Part shown: positions 25,101 through 36,648 of the stretch, in pieces
Position numbering within the stretch: the stretch's first letter is position 1
Layout of the letters: each line of letters opens with the position of its first letter
Assembly: GCA_030268105.1 (NCBI GenBank)
Contig: BSDZ01000080.1
Location: 5,498,501-5,562,500 of the forward strand
From: Volvox africanus
Taxonomy: Eukaryota; Chlorophyta; Chlorophyceae; Chlamydomonadales; Volvocaceae
Reading direction: 5' to 3'
Length of the DNA: 64,000 nt
Made by a program: the position numbers and the translations under genes
The notes under the pieces: model-generated
What the model saw: the letters and a program-made list of their open reading frames with translations, nothing else
What the model was told of the DNA's origin: nothing
The model's database searches: none

Positions 25101-27721
25101 GAGAGCGGTTCCACCGGCCCCAATAAGGGATGCAGCGCTGGCGGATCGTGCGGCAGCGAATGCCGAAGCGTCCATCAGCACCTCAGGATGGCGCCAGCTG
25201 AGCTGGCTGGACAAATACTGCAGGACCTGTTGTCCGTCCCATGGAAAAATGAAACATGGGAAAGTGTGACAGTACGACAGCGACCATGGGGGTTTTGGAA
25301 CACAGGGAAAAGGTGGGAGCCACACCTAGATGTGGGTTTTGGGTAAGAAATTGGCACAGAGACCCGGATGTTCCGAGACGAGAGGATGAGCTTGGAATGT
25401 CTGATTCAGCCACGACCTCTTTAATGTTCTTGAATTTCGCCATCTCAACATTCGGACTGCCTGTAAATGTTGTGAGCGCGCTTTCCTCGGACGGGATAAC
25501 CCTTATCCAACCTCACCTCGTCCCCAATGGTGTCCAAGTCACTGTTGACAATGTTTTGCAGCGCGCGCCAACCTGAGGGGGATGTACGGACCGCTCATTA
25601 TCTACGGTATTGCGTATAAGGAAGCAGCATGGTACCAGCACGGGTACCACTTCCCATCACCACAACCGACGGTTATGAACAAACCAAATACTTCCTGCTT
25701 CTGGGATGACGGGCACGACACTCGACAAAACGTTTTTCATAGCGAGTGTGCAGCGCCCCGGAATGAAATGCCGTATTTGTACCAACAAATGCCACGACTG
25801 CCTTGAAAGACGAGCATCAATGTGGCAATGGTCAAATACTGATATCTACAAGTGAGCTTACCCGAGTCTCCAAGGCCATCCCAAGCCATCCTCCGTGCAA
25901 TTTCACGGGTTCCCCATCCTCCTCCTCCTCCTCCTCCGCATCATCATCACCCCATCACTCACGGGTTCGAGGCGGTGCCTGCTGCGCTCTGTCATGGATG
26001 CCAAACCGGGTGAAGCTCGTGAAAGTGAGACTGCGCTTGATGCCCCAGTCCATGGGAAGCTGCTCGAGTGTCAGGTCCTCTAGGGCATTGGCCCCGGACG
26101 CAGCGGTGGCGCCAGGATTGCAAAGCCCAGTGGCGGAGTCCATTCCGGTCGCGTCCTGGGGCCTCGGCAAGGCATGCTGTGCGGCGCCGCTGCGGCCCAA
26201 CTGGGAACAGGTGCTAGGGCCTGCGGTGTTGTAGGCGGCCCGCAGGGCGCCCAACTGCAGGCAAAGGGGACTCTAGTTTGTGCGGTGGATCCCACCCCGG
26301 ACGGGTTACCTGCTTTATCCTGGACAGATCATCCTATGATGTCGTTTAGGCAATGTAGCAGCGATCAGCTAATAACGCGTGGTCACGGCTTTCGCGTCCT
26401 GCTTGTACCACTTACCAATTCTCATTTTGTGACTTCATTTTAACTGTTTAGCCCCGCATCTTCTTCAATCACACAAAGAATATACCGTGCAATCTCAAAA
26501 CACAGGCCTATCCCCACTGAGTGCACGCCGGGCCCAGCCTCACTGCATCTTGAATTTCCCTTTTGCTCCCCCCCATTGTCGCGGCCTTACCAGTTCCTGT
26601 CGCCCCACATCGTCCGGGGTCATAGCTGAGCGGGAAGCCACATCGGTGAATGTTCGCAGCCCAGTTGTCGCAGCGTTGGGGGCCCTGAACATCCGGGAGC
26701 ACAAACAGACATGTGTAGACAGCATCTGTGCTTCCCCACGACAAGAAGAGGAAAAACAGGCATTCGGGTGTCTGAAATCAGATTTAGACCTCTTGAAGAG
26801 GAAGCCCACTTGCTGAGCCTTTCTAGCTAATCTTCATCTGATGGAATATTTCCTAAACAGAGCTCCCTATACAGTCCAACGCGTATACAGTCAACCACGC
26901 GGTAACCCGAAACCAAGCAGCACACGATGGCAAACCTGTCTGGAAGCAAGGATGAGAGCCCTGCCTGTACCCCTAGCCTCGCAAGAACAATGCCATCACT
27001 GGGCGGTGTGGCTTCGTCTTGTAACTGACCGTTGTTGGGCCAGGTGTTGTTGCGATGGTTGCCGGGCGTACAAGGTGCGAAAGTCGGTTAACCTAGGACA
27101 GGAACGACGGGATACTGATAGCTTCAATAGCACACATTAGCTTGCAAAACGCTGCTGGACTTATGAGGCTCAATCCCCCCGACCGTGAAAAGCACCCGCT
27201 TGGATACGCGCCAAGCAACCAGAAGGCAAGTGCTGAATAATTCAGCGAGGGCAAAGGCGTATTGTGAACGGCAAAGGGTCAAGAGAACGGATCGGTGCAG
27301 GGACCTGGTGGCGGCCTCCCATGAACAGAAGCCGACGCCGCGACGCGGCAGCTGGGAGCTGGTAGCGCCTCTCCCGGTGTCGATAATCACCAGGTGCCAC
27401 CATCATCCACGCATGTTGTCTGCCAGAGATGAGCCCCATAGGTTTTGCATTATGAACAAGATCTCAAGCTACGTGGCCACACTGCCCATGCACTTGTAGC
27501 CCCAAACGCCAGAGACGCAGTAGCGGCATAACCTACCCAATTGATGCGGCGGCCGTGCCCATCGTCGACAGCGATTCCTGGCTGCTGCCCCGCCAGCCCA
27601 TCAGCTCAGAAACCAGCAGCTGCTCCCGCGGCGCGTGCTGCTGTAAAACTTCTTCCACCCGGGGCCGCTTTGTGGCGGGGCCTGGGCATCCAGCATCTCG
27701 CGACGCCGCCTCCGTTTGCAT
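22128..27721 (-). CDS. DONSON: DONSON / humpty-dumpty replication protein, 673 aa
   Basis: Eight exons close in frame: 27721-27537, 26684-26591, 26254-25963, 25572-25517, 25226-24960, 24633-24333, 24030-23777 and 22700-22128. DONSON helps load and protect the replicative helicase at origins and forks in the nucleus. Signatures in the family order: MDWGIKRSLTFTS near residue 165 (family DWSLKTRLLFTS), WRSALHSLYGTYRGGDCNVF followed by YV near 275-295, STRVLRGRMLAAGVPFSM near 325, SLLLLRGPRAVHGLYDFL near 424 followed by LLLAPVPFDGG, and LSGLLAPWTVRRF with GGALTLEEL near the end. The N-terminal 90 residues are poorly conserved, as usual for this family, so the start ATG is the least certain point. 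The exon 6 donor (A|GTTGAA) and exon 7 acceptor are best guesses among alternatives. Intron 7 is 1.08 kb and pyrimidine-rich on the sense strand. It is divergent from NDC1. Confidence 0.88.
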
Positions 27722-28408
27722 GTGCGGTTGCACCAGGGAGGAATAATGTGTCTGCAAGCACGTTCGCCCAGGAAGAGCCACGACTGGCAGGGTCTTAGGA
27801 GCACGGCAGCTGCATAGAGTGCATGGTGTCTGCTTGTGTATACATTGTCATGCGCACACGCTTGGCTGCCGATGGCCCGCATCCTGGGTAACTCCTGAAT
27901 CATTGGCCCCCTAGATACACTTCATGGATGGTTTTACCACTGATTTGAAGGAATGTTATATGGTTCTGGATGCCCTTGCCAGCGCCTGCCTAAGTCACGT
28001 CCAACCCCACCGGAAGGATGCGGCTCACCATCCGAAATCCTTCAGCCTTGCAATCAGCTTTTACAGCTACATCTAATTGCAACAACGTTCATATTTTATT
28101 TCCGGTGGCTATGGTAAGGCATTCAACTATTGTTAGTGAAGGTGAACAGTCCTTACCAGACCTTTCAGCAACTTTAGCACCACTTTATACCACTTTTATG
28201 TTATATCACTCACTGATTATTTAGGTTGAGATACTAAACACTTGAAGGACTCTTTCGAGGACGCCTTCGTACTCGACCTCCCGCCCAAATCAAATACACA
28301 TTGGAGCTAACATCAAAGAGGCTTGAATCCGCACCCGTGTTGTAAGTCATATTGTTATAATTGACAATAATCAACGCATGTAGGCAATTTTGCAGGAGCA
28401 AATCCAAA
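27722..28408. promoter_or_regulatory. Shared upstream region, DONSON / NDC1
   Basis: A 687-bp stretch separates the divergent DONSON and NDC1 start codons and presumably holds both promoters and 5' UTRs. It is AT-rich around 28030-28370. No motif is assigned. Confidence 0.35.
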
Positions 28409-31325
28409 ATGCGGAAGGCAGGGTCGGGAACAGACGTGCAACCAGAGGACCTCAATTGGAAACTAATTGGGGCATTTATATGGCACGCATCAATGATTAT
28501 CGTTTCGAATGCCTTCTTCGCTGTTCTGCCGCCTTCTGACGTGCGGGGCTTATTCCGCCCTTCTAGGATTGGTACATACACACTTTTATACATGTTTCAA
28601 GCAATATCCCTTTTAAGCCACCGTATGGTCCTTTCATCGAACGGATTTCATCCTGTGACGTTTAAGGGATGGCTCATCCACGTACGGGCGAGGTCGTGGG
28701 TATCCGTAGTCCTGACGCGTATTTTCGCTCGGGGGCGATCGTGGAAATGCTTGGTTGCGACCGCGGGGTTCTTCGGAGCGAACATTGTGACGGCAGTTGC
28801 ATACGTAGCACTGTATGGGCGTCTCAGGTATGGCGCTCATGCCACGGACCTGTGGTTCGGCGTGCTGATGGCGGCATGCTACTCGTGTATCTACCTTTAC
28901 AGGTGGGAGTGTGGGGTTGTAGAGGCCAGCAGAAAGCCGTACCAAGGGCATTGAACCTAAGTCCCACACCCCATGTGCTACAGGAGTAAGGACGTCCTTG
29001 CGTACCCCGCAATTCAGCGGGTTCGGTTTTTCCGGGTGAAGGAGCGGGTGCTCCAAGGTGCGATAGGGTGGCACATTTCATGGTGCGCGTGGTAACGATG
29101 CCGATAAGGATATATCACACTCTACTGTCATGCGCCATACACGTGCTCGGGTGCACACGTTCATTATGCTCATACAAGTTGTGAAAAGGAGGGATAGCCA
29201 CGCAAACCTCAACACGGGCTCGCTGTTGTTATACCTGCTTGTCCCTGCAGCGCTGCAGGAAACCTTTCTGTATACGGTACCAACGCTCCTGATCTTTATT
29301 CTTTGGCGGAGGTCGCTGGTACCACTCGGACTGCTGTGGGGATGCATGGTTTCATGCGAGCTATGCGTGATGGGCTGGGTTCTTGGTAGCGAAATATTAC
29401 AAATTGTGTTCACAGAGCGTGTGCAGCTCGCCCGACCCGAAAACTCCGACCCGAACGAGCCCCTGCTTTCAGAGCTATCGAGCAACAACCCGTTCATGCA
29501 GGTGAGTTATCACGCATAGAGGTTGTCCTCAGATGTAACCCTGGGGTCTCTGAATCTCTCAACTTCTGGGGGTTAGCGGCTCAGACGGCTTTCATGGCCT
29601 CTATGCACAGCCTTTCCCAGAGACAAGTATACACATGTATTACAATAGAATTCCCATGCGCGATGGTGGCATCCAAGGCAGTTATGGATACCGGGACGAG
29701 CAAACCGCTGTGCCCGTATTCGTTTCACTCGGTAATGGTTACGGCGGTATGTGTACCCGGGTGCGCCGCCCATAACGGGTTCACTGTCGCAGGACCTGGC
29801 GCTCCTTGACTTGGCCGTTACAGCGGAGGGTCACGGGGGTGAGGCCGCCTGGCGTCGCACGTTCATTTTCATGGACCAGAGCGGCCGGGCTGCTTGGGGC
29901 CCACTGGCGTCCTACATGCTTGGAGAGATCCGCGATTTCACAGAGGCGCTCGCAGCAGCGTTGCCGTCGGCGTCAGGTGGGACGGGGTTGTGTCAATGTG
30001 CGCTAAAGGACTCAAAACCTCATCGCAGAGGACGTCCATAGGCGAGGCTGGTCTGCAGCTTTTTGCACGTCCATTTGAGGCAGCTTTTGTTCATGTGCAT
30101 CTGCAGCTGATACGACAGCGGCCTCACGGCTTAAGGGAGCTACCGGACCGGCAGCCTCCAGTGTCGCGGTACGATGGAATGTGCTGCTATCCTCACCGAG
30201 TGCAAACCTGCGGATCCTCAACGAAGAGCTGGACCTTGCGGCTTGGAACGTGCGGAACAAGTTCTACAGGTGGGTCAAACCGCCTTGTGGGGGCCTTGGA
30301 CGGACAGTCCGCATGTTACATACGTGCAAGGGGCGAGATGTTTAAGATCTACGGGAGGGGACGCGGTACAAAACGACGGATTTCCTTATTAGACTGGCCT
30401 TCAATAGGTTGACGTTGGCCTCCTCGTGCTGCTCGAAGGCTCTGCGGTATCGTTCTCTGTGTCGCCTGCTGGACCCGTTTTGTGTGCAGCAGCACCCCAC
30501 GCGTGCTCGACCCATGGCCTGTCAGCCTGACGAGCCCCTATCCGAGGCACTATATTTCCACTGCTTCTGCAACTGCGACCTTGACTCATGTCGCAGCTCC
30601 TATGTACAGGATTAATTGGTGCATGCGGGGCTTATCCGGGCTGGCGGTAGCTGCACAACGGGGCGAAGACCGTTATGGCGTGGTACTTCTGTGCGAGCCT
30701 ACATTACCGACCATCACGCTAAGCCTGCTGTCTGCCGTCCTGGCGCTGCAGCAGTACACCAAGTCCGTGGTGAGCAAAGCTAACTCCTGCAATGTGAAGT
30801 GCCCCCTATGGACGTACTCACGGATATGGCTGCGTAATGGTGCGCCTCGAATGCTCCATTAAGGTGCACCCGCACTGCTCACTGTCACGCTGGTGCACCC
30901 TGACAGTCACTGTCAAATTTTATCGTAATAGGCAAATGTCCTGCTCCCTAACTTGGAGGACTATGTGGCATCATCAGGTCGTTAGCTACCCGCGTTCTAT
31001 GCTGATATGGATGGTCATATGCACCTTATAGTCAGCGATTCTCACAAGGTCACGCACTCCAATCACTAACCGCCCGCAGACGGCCGCGCGGTCCCGTCGG
31101 TCTTCCTGGTTAAATCCGATTGTGGGTCATCTTGATAACGTGATGCTACAACCAGTGGAGGAGGTGGCGTTTGCAGTCGAAGTAGCTGCACGCAACGCGG
31201 TCAACAGGCTGGCTGTTGCGTATGGAGATCGACTGCGGGAATGTGTGCAGCGGGTGGAGCGCGCCAATTTGGCGTACGGGTCCAAAGGTGATCTCGAAAC
31301 GCTGCTGGCGACTATGCTAACGTGA
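28409..31325 (+). CDS. NDC1: Nuclear pore membrane nucleoporin NDC1, 555 aa
   Basis: Seven exons (28409-28902, 28984-29091, about 29189-29501, 29793-29976, 30107-30269, 30610-30769, 31080-31325) keep phase to a TGA stop. NDC1 anchors the nuclear pore complex in the pore membrane. The N-terminal half has several hydrophobic segments (IWHASMIIVSNAFFAVL, FFGANIVTAVAYVALYG, LLLYLLVPAALQETFLYTV, LGLLWGCMVSCELCVMGW) as expected. Family blocks follow: YPAIQRVRFFRVKE, NNPFMQDLALLDLAVT (family NPF-x4-A-x-DLA), MRGLSGLAVAAQRGEDRYGVV, and a C-terminal amphipathic region. The start is the ATG after an in-frame stop. The third exon's acceptor is ambiguous: three AG sites between 29187 and 29196 all keep frame. 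Shorter than human NDC1 (674 aa), mainly in the linker. Confidence 0.86.
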
Positions 31326-31668
31326 TGCGATCACGGTGAACCTAGGGGGGGGGCCGTCAACACCCCCGAAAGGACATAGATAATATGCGGATAAAAGCTT
31401 TACAGCGAAGAAGATGCCCCAGAACACCGACCCGGAGCGGATGTCCATTGTGGTGTTTTGTGCGCTACATGCCCGTCCCGCACGCTACAGGCAGTATATT
31501 GACATACGTGTCATGGGTCGACGGTTAATAACAACAACCGCGTGACGTTTCTCCTGCATACTGTAGGCTAGTTAATGGATTCTGCTTCAGAGGAAGCTTT
31601 TGCTTGTATGTATGTATGGCATGAGATAACAATATATAGATGTCCAATGGTCTATAGCGGGATTATCA
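31326..31668. other. 3' flank of NDC1
   Basis: No gene is seen. A run of nine G residues lies near 31345, just after the NDC1 stop codon. Confidence 0.35.
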
Positions 31669-31992
31669 TTAATCCATCGAGCTAAGTCTATTGGACCTTG
31701 CTTCCTCCCGGCGGTCTGGTCGTAAGGAAGGTCCTTGTGGGACAGTGTGGCAGACTCTTGAACAATTACGAACACGATGGCCACAATGGACATGAATGAC
31801 ATCTGTTTTAATGAGGGCGTGGAGATAGTTGTCTGCATCTGGCAGGCGAACGGAGTGACAGCCTGCAAGCTTTGCAAACAGGAGCTTACCTGGAAGCAAC
31901 ATGTGCAATGTCAATAGCAGATTGATAAGAGTGCGCCAGAAAACACCAAGTGGAGGAAATAGGAAGCAGATGATGAAAGGAATTGGGTTCAT
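31669..31992 (-). CDS. Possible small Pmp3-like membrane protein
   Basis: An ATG at 31992 opens a short exon (31992-31890) encoding FIICFLFPPLGVFW and LINLLLTLHMLLPG, followed by a good GTAAGC donor. The PPLGVF element and the LLLT helix resemble the Pmp3/UPF0057 family of roughly 55-residue plasma-membrane proteins, which often respond to salt or cold. The family's conserved Cys-x-Glu/Asp-Phe stretch between the two helices is missing. The downstream exon is not clear: at least three acceptors before 31790 are possible, one of which would end at the stop at 31669. It may be a divergent copy, a decayed gene or chance. Confidence 0.28.
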   Translation of the reverse strand: MNPIPFIICFLFPPLGVFWRTLINLLLTLHMLLPGKLLFAKLAGCHSVRLPDADNYLHALIKTDVIHVHCGHRVRNCSRVCHTVPQGPSLRPDRREEARSNRLSSMD

Positions 31993-33471
31993 AGCTCTAC
32001 ATCTGCGGATCGAGAATGTTTCACTGCCGTCGAAGGGTTTCGAGAAGCGGTACTCACACAGGTCAACGTAGGCGTAGGCTGTGGTTGCGTCAAATTTATG
32101 AACAAACCGGCGACGGAATGAAATCGAGTTGATGTTGTAAGTAATGGCAGGTGCGTTGCAGGCGTAGACTGTGTATTGAGCTACTAATACCGGCATACGA
32201 CACACTTAGAACGTCACCTTGCTTGCCAAAAGCTTGGCGGTTTGCAGGGCCCGACTACTGTTAATGTCGGGTAAGAAAGTCAGTTACATATCTACCAAAT
32301 TATAATTGCAATCTTACAGCAAAAAGTCGTGACGTCTGCATTCGCCTCTTCAGGCCTGTCCTGGCCTTTTGGGTCTGCTTGCAATTGTTCAGCTACAGCC
32401 CATTGAACGGCAATGGCAGGTCAATGGCAGAGGCCATACCCCTGACCGCGAGTTCCTCTTGCAGCCTTCTTCCTTCTTGAGCTCATTCTCCCTTAGCATG
32501 TACATTTAGCACATAACGTCAATCAGGCAATAGTATGTTGCCCTGCCGTGGCGGCTAGGCCTCAGCAGGATAGCCGGACAGCCAGCGTAGTCCGGAACCA
32601 GGGGACAACAGGAACAGCAGGTGATAGCAGCACACGCCCGGGAAATGCATAATTTGTTCGATCCTTGCACGGAATCCTGGGAAGCAAATGGAAAAAGCTC
32701 GTTAGCTCTACTGCCTATACATATTACAAGACTTAAAACAGGACATACGAAAACCCAGCCCTCAAGAGGTTATACACTCGTGTTCAGGCACGACTGTTAT
32801 GGCACGACTAATATGCCCCTGGAGTTCCAGGTTCTACCCCGACCGAGAGCGGGTCAAAGACCCAAAGGTAAGGGCAGGGTGCCCCCATGCCGATGGACGG
32901 TGACGACCCCAATTAAAGTGACCTGCGAGCTGACCAGTAGCGGAGTTGACGCCTTAGTTGATTCGGCAGATTCCGCTGGATGCTGGTGGTGGGTGCTGAA
33001 CCTGGGAAAACCACTGATTTCGGAGAAGTCGGCATGGGAGACTGGATGAGGGTGCCCCGAAACACCGGGGAAGGTAGGGACTGCCAGGTTAGTGGCCACG
33101 GGTGATGTACCCCCCTATCCTACACACTCGTGCTATCAACTTGGAGAATCATCTGCTGGTACGTACTGTAGCAACATGCCCGAGTCAGCTCCCGCTGTAC
33201 CATCGTTGATCGTTTCCCCTCCTCCTCATACTCTCAGTTTTGCCTCTGTCACCACCGCCTAGGGCCGCCTCAATTGCTATTCCTTGTTATCGTTGCGTGC
33301 GTTCTGGAGGACATCAACGGGCCTCAGATGCGGCAGAGCCCCTCGCTGTAAATATCAGTTGGTTTATATTTTATCAGATCTAAACATTCCATGTCGGTAC
33401 CTAAATAGGACTCTTTCGCTCGTATCTAGATGGGGTTACTGCCTCATGGACGCTGCCTGGCGTCAGAATTC

Positions 33472-33517
33472 CCTGGACCTGGACCTGGACCTGGACCTGG
33501 ACCTGGACCTGGACCTG
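33472..33517. repeat. Hexanucleotide tandem repeat (CCTGGA)n
   Basis: About 7.7 perfect copies of CCTGGA. On the plus strand it lies in an open frame (33284-33577) where it would read as alternating Leu-Asp, but that ORF has no other coding support. Confidence 0.95.
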
Positions 33518-33746
33518 TCGTGCGCTTTAGGCTGGCCAGTGCCCGTCAGTAAGCAATGCCCTGACAACGTGCCCTAATCCGCGATCCTGACCCTTATCTG
33601 GATATTACTAATGCAAGTGGTGGTTTGGCGCCTTTTCCATGTGCAGCGCAGCTGCTTTAATGTTACTGCCGTTGCTACTGCCGCCCAGCTGGCGAGGCGA
33701 GGCAAGCCGAGAAGCTGGGCTACAGCTGGCGCCGTGGCCCGTACTG

Positions 33747-33801
33747 CCACACACACACTATATACACACACTATATACACACACAGATACACATACACAT
33801 G
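33747..33801. repeat. (CA)n / TATACACA microsatellite
   Basis: CA dinucleotides interrupted by two CTATATACACACA units and ATACACATACACAT. It is a compound microsatellite about 55 bp long. Confidence 0.9.
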
Positions 33802-34075
33802 GCGCTACTTGCTTGTTTAAACCTTTTAAAGGCTAGGCTTGAGGCACGTGGCAGTTGGAATGATTACTGTCGCTTCGGTCTAGATGGGCCCCTGTGACAG
33901 CATGGGAGCAGCACCCACAAATATTCAGTAAGACCTAAAGAGGGCAGGTGCTACAAGACTGGAATGTGATTTCACATTTCAGACTTAAAACCTGGTTGCC
34001 GTAAAGTTTCTTATCACGCCGTGCTGTCCTGCCTTGCATCAGGGCTCACTGGATCTCTCGCCGTGATTGTACGTC

Positions 34076-35372
34076 ATGCCAGCCGAGCTGGTGTCCTTGA
34101 AGGACCTGCTCCTCTCGTACGGTGCAGCAGATGACCTCTCTGCCGTACGGTATTGCAGCTCAGTGGCCGAGGACGCCAGCACCGACCTTGTTTTACAGCA
34201 CAAGAACAAGATATTGCGGAGCTGGGCTGTTGGGCCCCAATGCAACGTAGCATCAGGTTTTCGGCTCTTGCTCCTATCTCAATCTTATCAGTTTTCTTCA
34301 TCCGCTCATCCTGCCTACGTTCGGTCTTCCCATTTCCACAGGCCTTGGAACAACACCTTATGAGGCTTATCTCAATAACGTTGCCGGCAGCCTTCCGACT
34401 GGTGGGTTGCGGGGCGGCGGCGGTGGCCAGTCCCCGCCTGAATGGACAGGACGTGGCTAACATACTGTGGGCGCTGGGAGCCATGCGTTACTGCCATCCA
34501 TCTGAAGGTGCGCCGGATCCATACAAGGGACCAGAACTTTACCTGGGCGTCTCGGTGACCAGAAGAAACATCGTCATGCAGTATCAGTAGCAGAACCAAA
34601 TTCAACCACAAGGGCGAGCGGAGGGGCTCCCGGACAAAGAGGAAAGGGACGGGCCCAGTGGACGGCCGGGGACCACCGCTGCCCCACGGCTGGCACCGCG
34701 GCTGGTGGCATGCCTACGGTGTGGGGACTCTATGCAGCCGCAGCAGCTATTGCTTGCCTGGTAGAGAGCGTGCACCTGGGCCTTAGCTTGGATTTTGTTC
34801 TGCATCTGAGGTCGAATCTGACCCTGGCAACGGCGGCAACGGCAAAAAAGGTGGCGTCAATGCTTGCGGAGGTGGTGGACCGGACGCTAGGGGCGCTGGA
34901 TCGCCGACTGGCAGCTGCTTCCGGTCAAGCAGTGACAAACTCGCTGGGGCCGGTCTCGACGTTTGGCTGCCGGCCCTCCAGCAGCTGGTGGGGACTGCGC
35001 TGGTGGGGCTTATAAAGTGCCTGGAGGATGATGATGCGGGGCCCCAGGTGCGTGGGGGTTGGAATTGCCTCCATGCTTCCCTGCCTCATGTACCTCCAGA
35101 GCTCGTGTGGTAGCCTCACAATCGTCTTGCATGCACGGCGCACCTTTTCACCTCACACCTTCACTCTGGTCTCTGGCCCGTAGGAGGTGGCTAATGTCTT
35201 GGGGACACTGGGTCGGCTGCTTTGGGCTCCTCCTGCTGACACAATCCACGAGTTGCTGGGTCACGGCGTGGCCCTGGCGGGGACGGAGGACCTGCGGAGC
35301 AGTGAGCTGGAGGTTGTCCGATGGCATGTGAGCCGCCCGGTGCTGAGGCTGCCCAACGTGGGTGGTGTGTGA
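34076..35372 (+). CDS. OPR/RAP-type helical-repeat protein, structure incomplete
   Basis: Exons 34076-34246, 34342-34507 and the last, 35184-35372, are well bounded, with coding-like sequence between them. Repeats contain QDVANILWALGAM and QEVANVLGTLGRL, the QD-x-AN-x-LWAL pattern of octotricopeptide-like and RAP-domain proteins, which bind organelle RNA in green algae and relatives. The middle (about 34613-35047) has good helical text in three frames in turn: LVACLRCGDSMQPQQLLLA to 34760, then LAEVVDRTLGALDRRLAAA to about 34925, then LDVWLPALQQLVGTALVGLI to 35047. No ordinary introns join them (the first gap would be 26 bp). Either small unusual introns, frameshifts or assembly errors are present. 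No transit peptide is evident at the N-terminus. The family is likely but the model is not closed. Confidence 0.5.
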
Positions 35373-36648
35373 TGTGCCTTAGCTTTTATCGAACAACTCG
35401 ATATGTAGTTCATGATCGGACGATTTAAATTTATCATACCTTACTGAAGAGAAGAAAGAGCCGGATTGATACCTAGTAAAAAAGACCAGCATGACAAAGA
35501 ACTACGCTGACGCACCTCTGCGACCAGAAAAACACTGGATACAAGCGCCGGCACAGGCTGGTCACCACAGAACACAACGGGAAACAAAGAACGACAGGAA
35601 GAGAGGAAGCGGAGCTCTGACAAAGACACAGTACCCTTGTTTAGGTGACAGGGTTTTTAACCCCTAGCTTCATGGCTGCGTGCTTAGGAGTCACCCGGCG
35701 GCCATAGACCCACAGGTTGCATTGGTGCTGATCGGCCGGTTGCGGGCTGTGAACCCTTTGGTGACGCCGGCGCCGGGTGGCTTAGGCAGGTTCCGTGGCT
35801 GTGTAATGACAGCGTGCAGCGGTCTGAGCTGGATGGTGGCACCGTGGGTATTACACAGGGCATAGATTACCCTTGGAAATGGACGAGCATGCAATGCACG
35901 TGCAATGTATGGCAGGGCATGACATGCACACGAACAATGCCGATACCAACCTTGAGTCGATGCGTCCTCTGAAGTAAATACACTTTCAGCAGGAAGGTAA
36001 AGGCCATTTTTGCTGAGCAGCTATGAAACTTTTTACCACATTGGTCGGTCAGGGGGCGTTTCACTGAGGATGTTTTTTGCAAAGCCCTGCAAAACACGAC
36101 ACCAAACTTCTGGCCCCCTTCTCGTACGCATATTGCGCCTTATACTCTATATGAATTCCTGCAGACGCCGTGTGAATACCGCGCCCCTCACGCTACACTA
36201 CACATCAGTTTGTAGCTAACGCGGTATTCTATCCCGTCACTGTGCGGCGCAGCCGCAAGGTACCCGCTCCTCTAACCATAACATGCACTGGACATATTCG
36301 CCCGATTATCAATCGGCTTGTACCGCCCACTTCAATGTGCGGTACATTTCGTCTACTGCCTCCACTGAGGAAAGTGGATTGTCCAGCACATATGTGCCAC
36401 GCGATAAATAATCAACCATCCAAGACGTCTCCAGAATGGGGCACTGCTGGCCATTCTGCAACGTCTAAGCAACCTTTGGCACCCGGGCTCATTCCTCTTC
36501 GGTCGTGACCGTTCCGTAGGCCACTTCCCGTAGGCATGTAACGGCCTCCCGCTGTGCCATATTTGCGAGTGTGGCACCTTGATAGACAGGTGGTGCATTA
36601 AGACGATTTGCGCCGATCAAAGACATGGTCGCGTGGCCTGGGTAACTG
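35373..36648. other. Intergenic, convergent 3' ends
   Basis: This 1.3 kb lies between the OPR-like gene and the DoxX-like gene. A short minus-strand ORF (36627-36507, MSLIGANRLNAPPVYQG) sits just after the DoxX-like stop and is taken as 3' UTR. Nothing else is supported. Confidence 0.4.

Larger units (their letters stand above)
31993..34075. other. Gene-poor region with microsatellites
   Basis: ORFs of 97-178 codons occur on both strands (for example 32621-33049 +) but show no recognisable family, splice logic or conserved motif, so they are not called. Two simple repeats within this region are listed separately. Confidence 0.4.

Noticed and set aside
32621..33099. Overlapping ORFs of 142 (+) and 81 (-) codons.
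   Set aside because: No motif, no splice logic, and the frames open on both strands suggest composition effects.
36507..36627. ORF of about 40 codons (MSLIGANRLNAPPVYQG) just after the DoxX-like stop.
   Set aside because: Too short, no family, and best explained as 3' UTR.
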